A DNA stretch of 64,000 nt from assembly GCA_013373205.1 (NCBI GenBank), contig JABXIG010000003.1:744001-808000 (forward strand), given 5' to 3'. Source of the stretch: Methylocystaceae bacterium (lineage in GTDB: Bacteria; Pseudomonadota; Alphaproteobacteria; Rhodospirillales; Terasakiellaceae). The notes beneath the pieces were generated by a model, which searched no databases, was not told where the DNA came from, and saw nothing but the letters and a program-made list of their open reading frames with translations. The position numbers were made by a program, and so were the translations under genes. Shown here piece after piece: positions 63,426 to 64,000 of this stretch; the first letter of the stretch is position 1, and each line of letters starts with the position of its first letter.

Positions 63426-64000
63426 TCAAACTCCCAAGTAACGATGTTGCATGTCTTTGTTATCTAACAACTCTTTTGATGTGCCCGTCCAGACAATTTT
63501 GCCTTTTTCCATGACATAATGGCGGTCTGCAATGCGTGCCATGGCTTCGGGGTGTTTATCAATGACTAAAATCGCCTGACCGGATTGCTTGAGATTATGT
63601 TCCAGCACATGCCAGATTTCATCCCTGATAATCGGGGCAAGACCTTCGGTAGCTTCATCCAAAATCATAAAAGACGGGTTGGTCATCAAGGCGCGTGCAA
63701 TCGCTAGCATCTGTTGTTCGCCCCCAGATAGCGTGCGGGCATATTGTTTGGCCCTCTCGCCCAGTCTGGGAAACAGGTCGATGATACGTTCAACCGTCCA
63801 GGGGCTATCTGTGCCCGTATGGTTAGCAGCTGTTGCCACGAGGTTTTCATAGACTGTCAGGTTGGGAAAGGTTTGTCGACCTTCGGGGACATACCCGATC
63901 CCGGCTTTTGCGATCTTATAGGGGGCAAGGCTGGTAATGTCCTTGCCATCAAAGATGATTTTACCATGACGCGCCGGCGTTAAGCCCATCATGGCCCGGG
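63426..64000 (-). CDS. livF: ABC transporter ATP-binding protein, LivF type (5' end beyond window)
   Basis: The visible 190 or so residues show the ABC signature LSGGEQQMLAIARAL, Walker B FMILDEATEGLAP and the LivF-type VPEGRQTFPNLTVYENL. The Walker A segment lies beyond the right edge; the frame is open through Arg-Ala-Met-Met at the edge (RAMMGL), so the true start is outside. LivF proteins power branched-chain amino-acid or amide/urea uptake; the substrate cannot be decided without the binding-protein gene. The hydrolase gene follows. Confidence 0.92.
   Translation of the reverse strand, partial: RAMMGLTPARHGKIIFDGKDITSLAPYKIAKAGIGYVPEGRQTFPNLTVYENLVATAANHTGTDSPWTVERIIDLFPRLGERAKQYARTLSGGEQQMLAIARALMTNPSFMILDEATEGLAPIIRDEIWHVLEHNLKQSGQAILVIDKHPEAMARIADRHYVMEKGKIVWTGTSKELLDNKDMQHRYLGV

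Noticed and set aside
1-64000. Prophage, insertion sequence, CRISPR array or integrative element
   Set aside because: There are no transposase, integrase, capsid or Cas-like products, no spaced identical repeats, and no long terminal repeats.

Overview
The window is a 64 kb stretch of an alphaproteobacterial chromosome, most likely from a marine Rhodospirillales-type organism. I lean towards something like Terasakiella because of the moderate GC content and the family-level resemblance of the proteins, but that genus guess is inference. The alphaproteobacterial signature is clear. There is an NDUFA12-type complex I accessory subunit next to mlaD, DUF2155, aat, accC, accB and aroQ. There is a dusB-ntrB-ntrC-ntrY-ntrX-trkA-hfq-hflX block, a fused ispDF, a B12-dependent ribonucleotide reductase and a ThiS-ThiG fusion. 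I see no rRNA, tRNA, CRISPR array, insertion sequence, prophage or plasmid function; almost everything is core chromosome.

Layout. 1-9.6 kb: the end of a phosphomannomutase/phosphoglucomutase gene, a SPOR-domain D,D-carboxypeptidase, a lipoprotein, a phasin with a histone-H1-like N-terminus, clpS-clpA, a family III CoA-transferase, a Cys-rich unknown, a FemAB-like acyltransferase and a RidA protein. 9.7-14 kb: nrdJ (minus strand) with a long leader and a pair of candidate NrdR boxes. 14-18 kb: a PAS-GGDEF-EAL protein with a degenerate GGDEF, NDUFA12, two tandem mlaD genes and DUF2155. 17.9-20.9 kb (minus): aroQ-accB-accC and aat, joining shikimate metabolism, the start of fatty-acid synthesis and the N-end rule. 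21-24.8 kb: thiSG, a glutamine amidotransferase, a YdcF protein and an MltB transglycosylase. 24.9-32.1 kb: rlpA-dacC-tmk-holB-metG-tatD-MBL, a tightly packed envelope/replication/translation operon that ends at a strong terminator.

32.1-32.7 kb is a gene-free, structured, partly AT-rich stretch. 32.7-40 kb carries mazG on plus, then a run of minus-strand genes: a 3-hydroxyisobutyrate-dehydrogenase-like reductase, recQ, an inositol-monophosphatase-family enzyme, a LysE exporter, an AraC regulator, a small unknown and a TPMT methyltransferase. 40-52 kb (minus) is the conserved dusB-ntrBC-ntrYX-trkA-(HAD)-hfq-hflX nitrogen/redox regulatory block. A CcsA-like membrane protein and ispDF diverge at about 52.1 kb. 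53.4-62.3 kb holds cutA, two small plus-strand genes (one a 2Fe-2S ferredoxin), a large CBS-PAS-GGDEF-EAL protein, a RutE-type nitroreductase, and a two-gene phosphorelay: a 1251-residue soluble hybrid kinase plus a response regulator. The right edge is an alpha/beta hydrolase coupled to a truncated livF-type ABC ATPase gene.

The window is rich in signalling: two c-di-GMP enzymes, two Ntr pairs and one hybrid phosphorelay. No locus here is convincingly a wholly new system. The best leads are the nrdJ leader with its paired boxes, the PhaR-like sites in front of the H1-like phasin, the structured 32.1-32.7 kb non-coding stretch, and the hybrid kinase with internally duplicated PAS domains and a pseudo-receiver.
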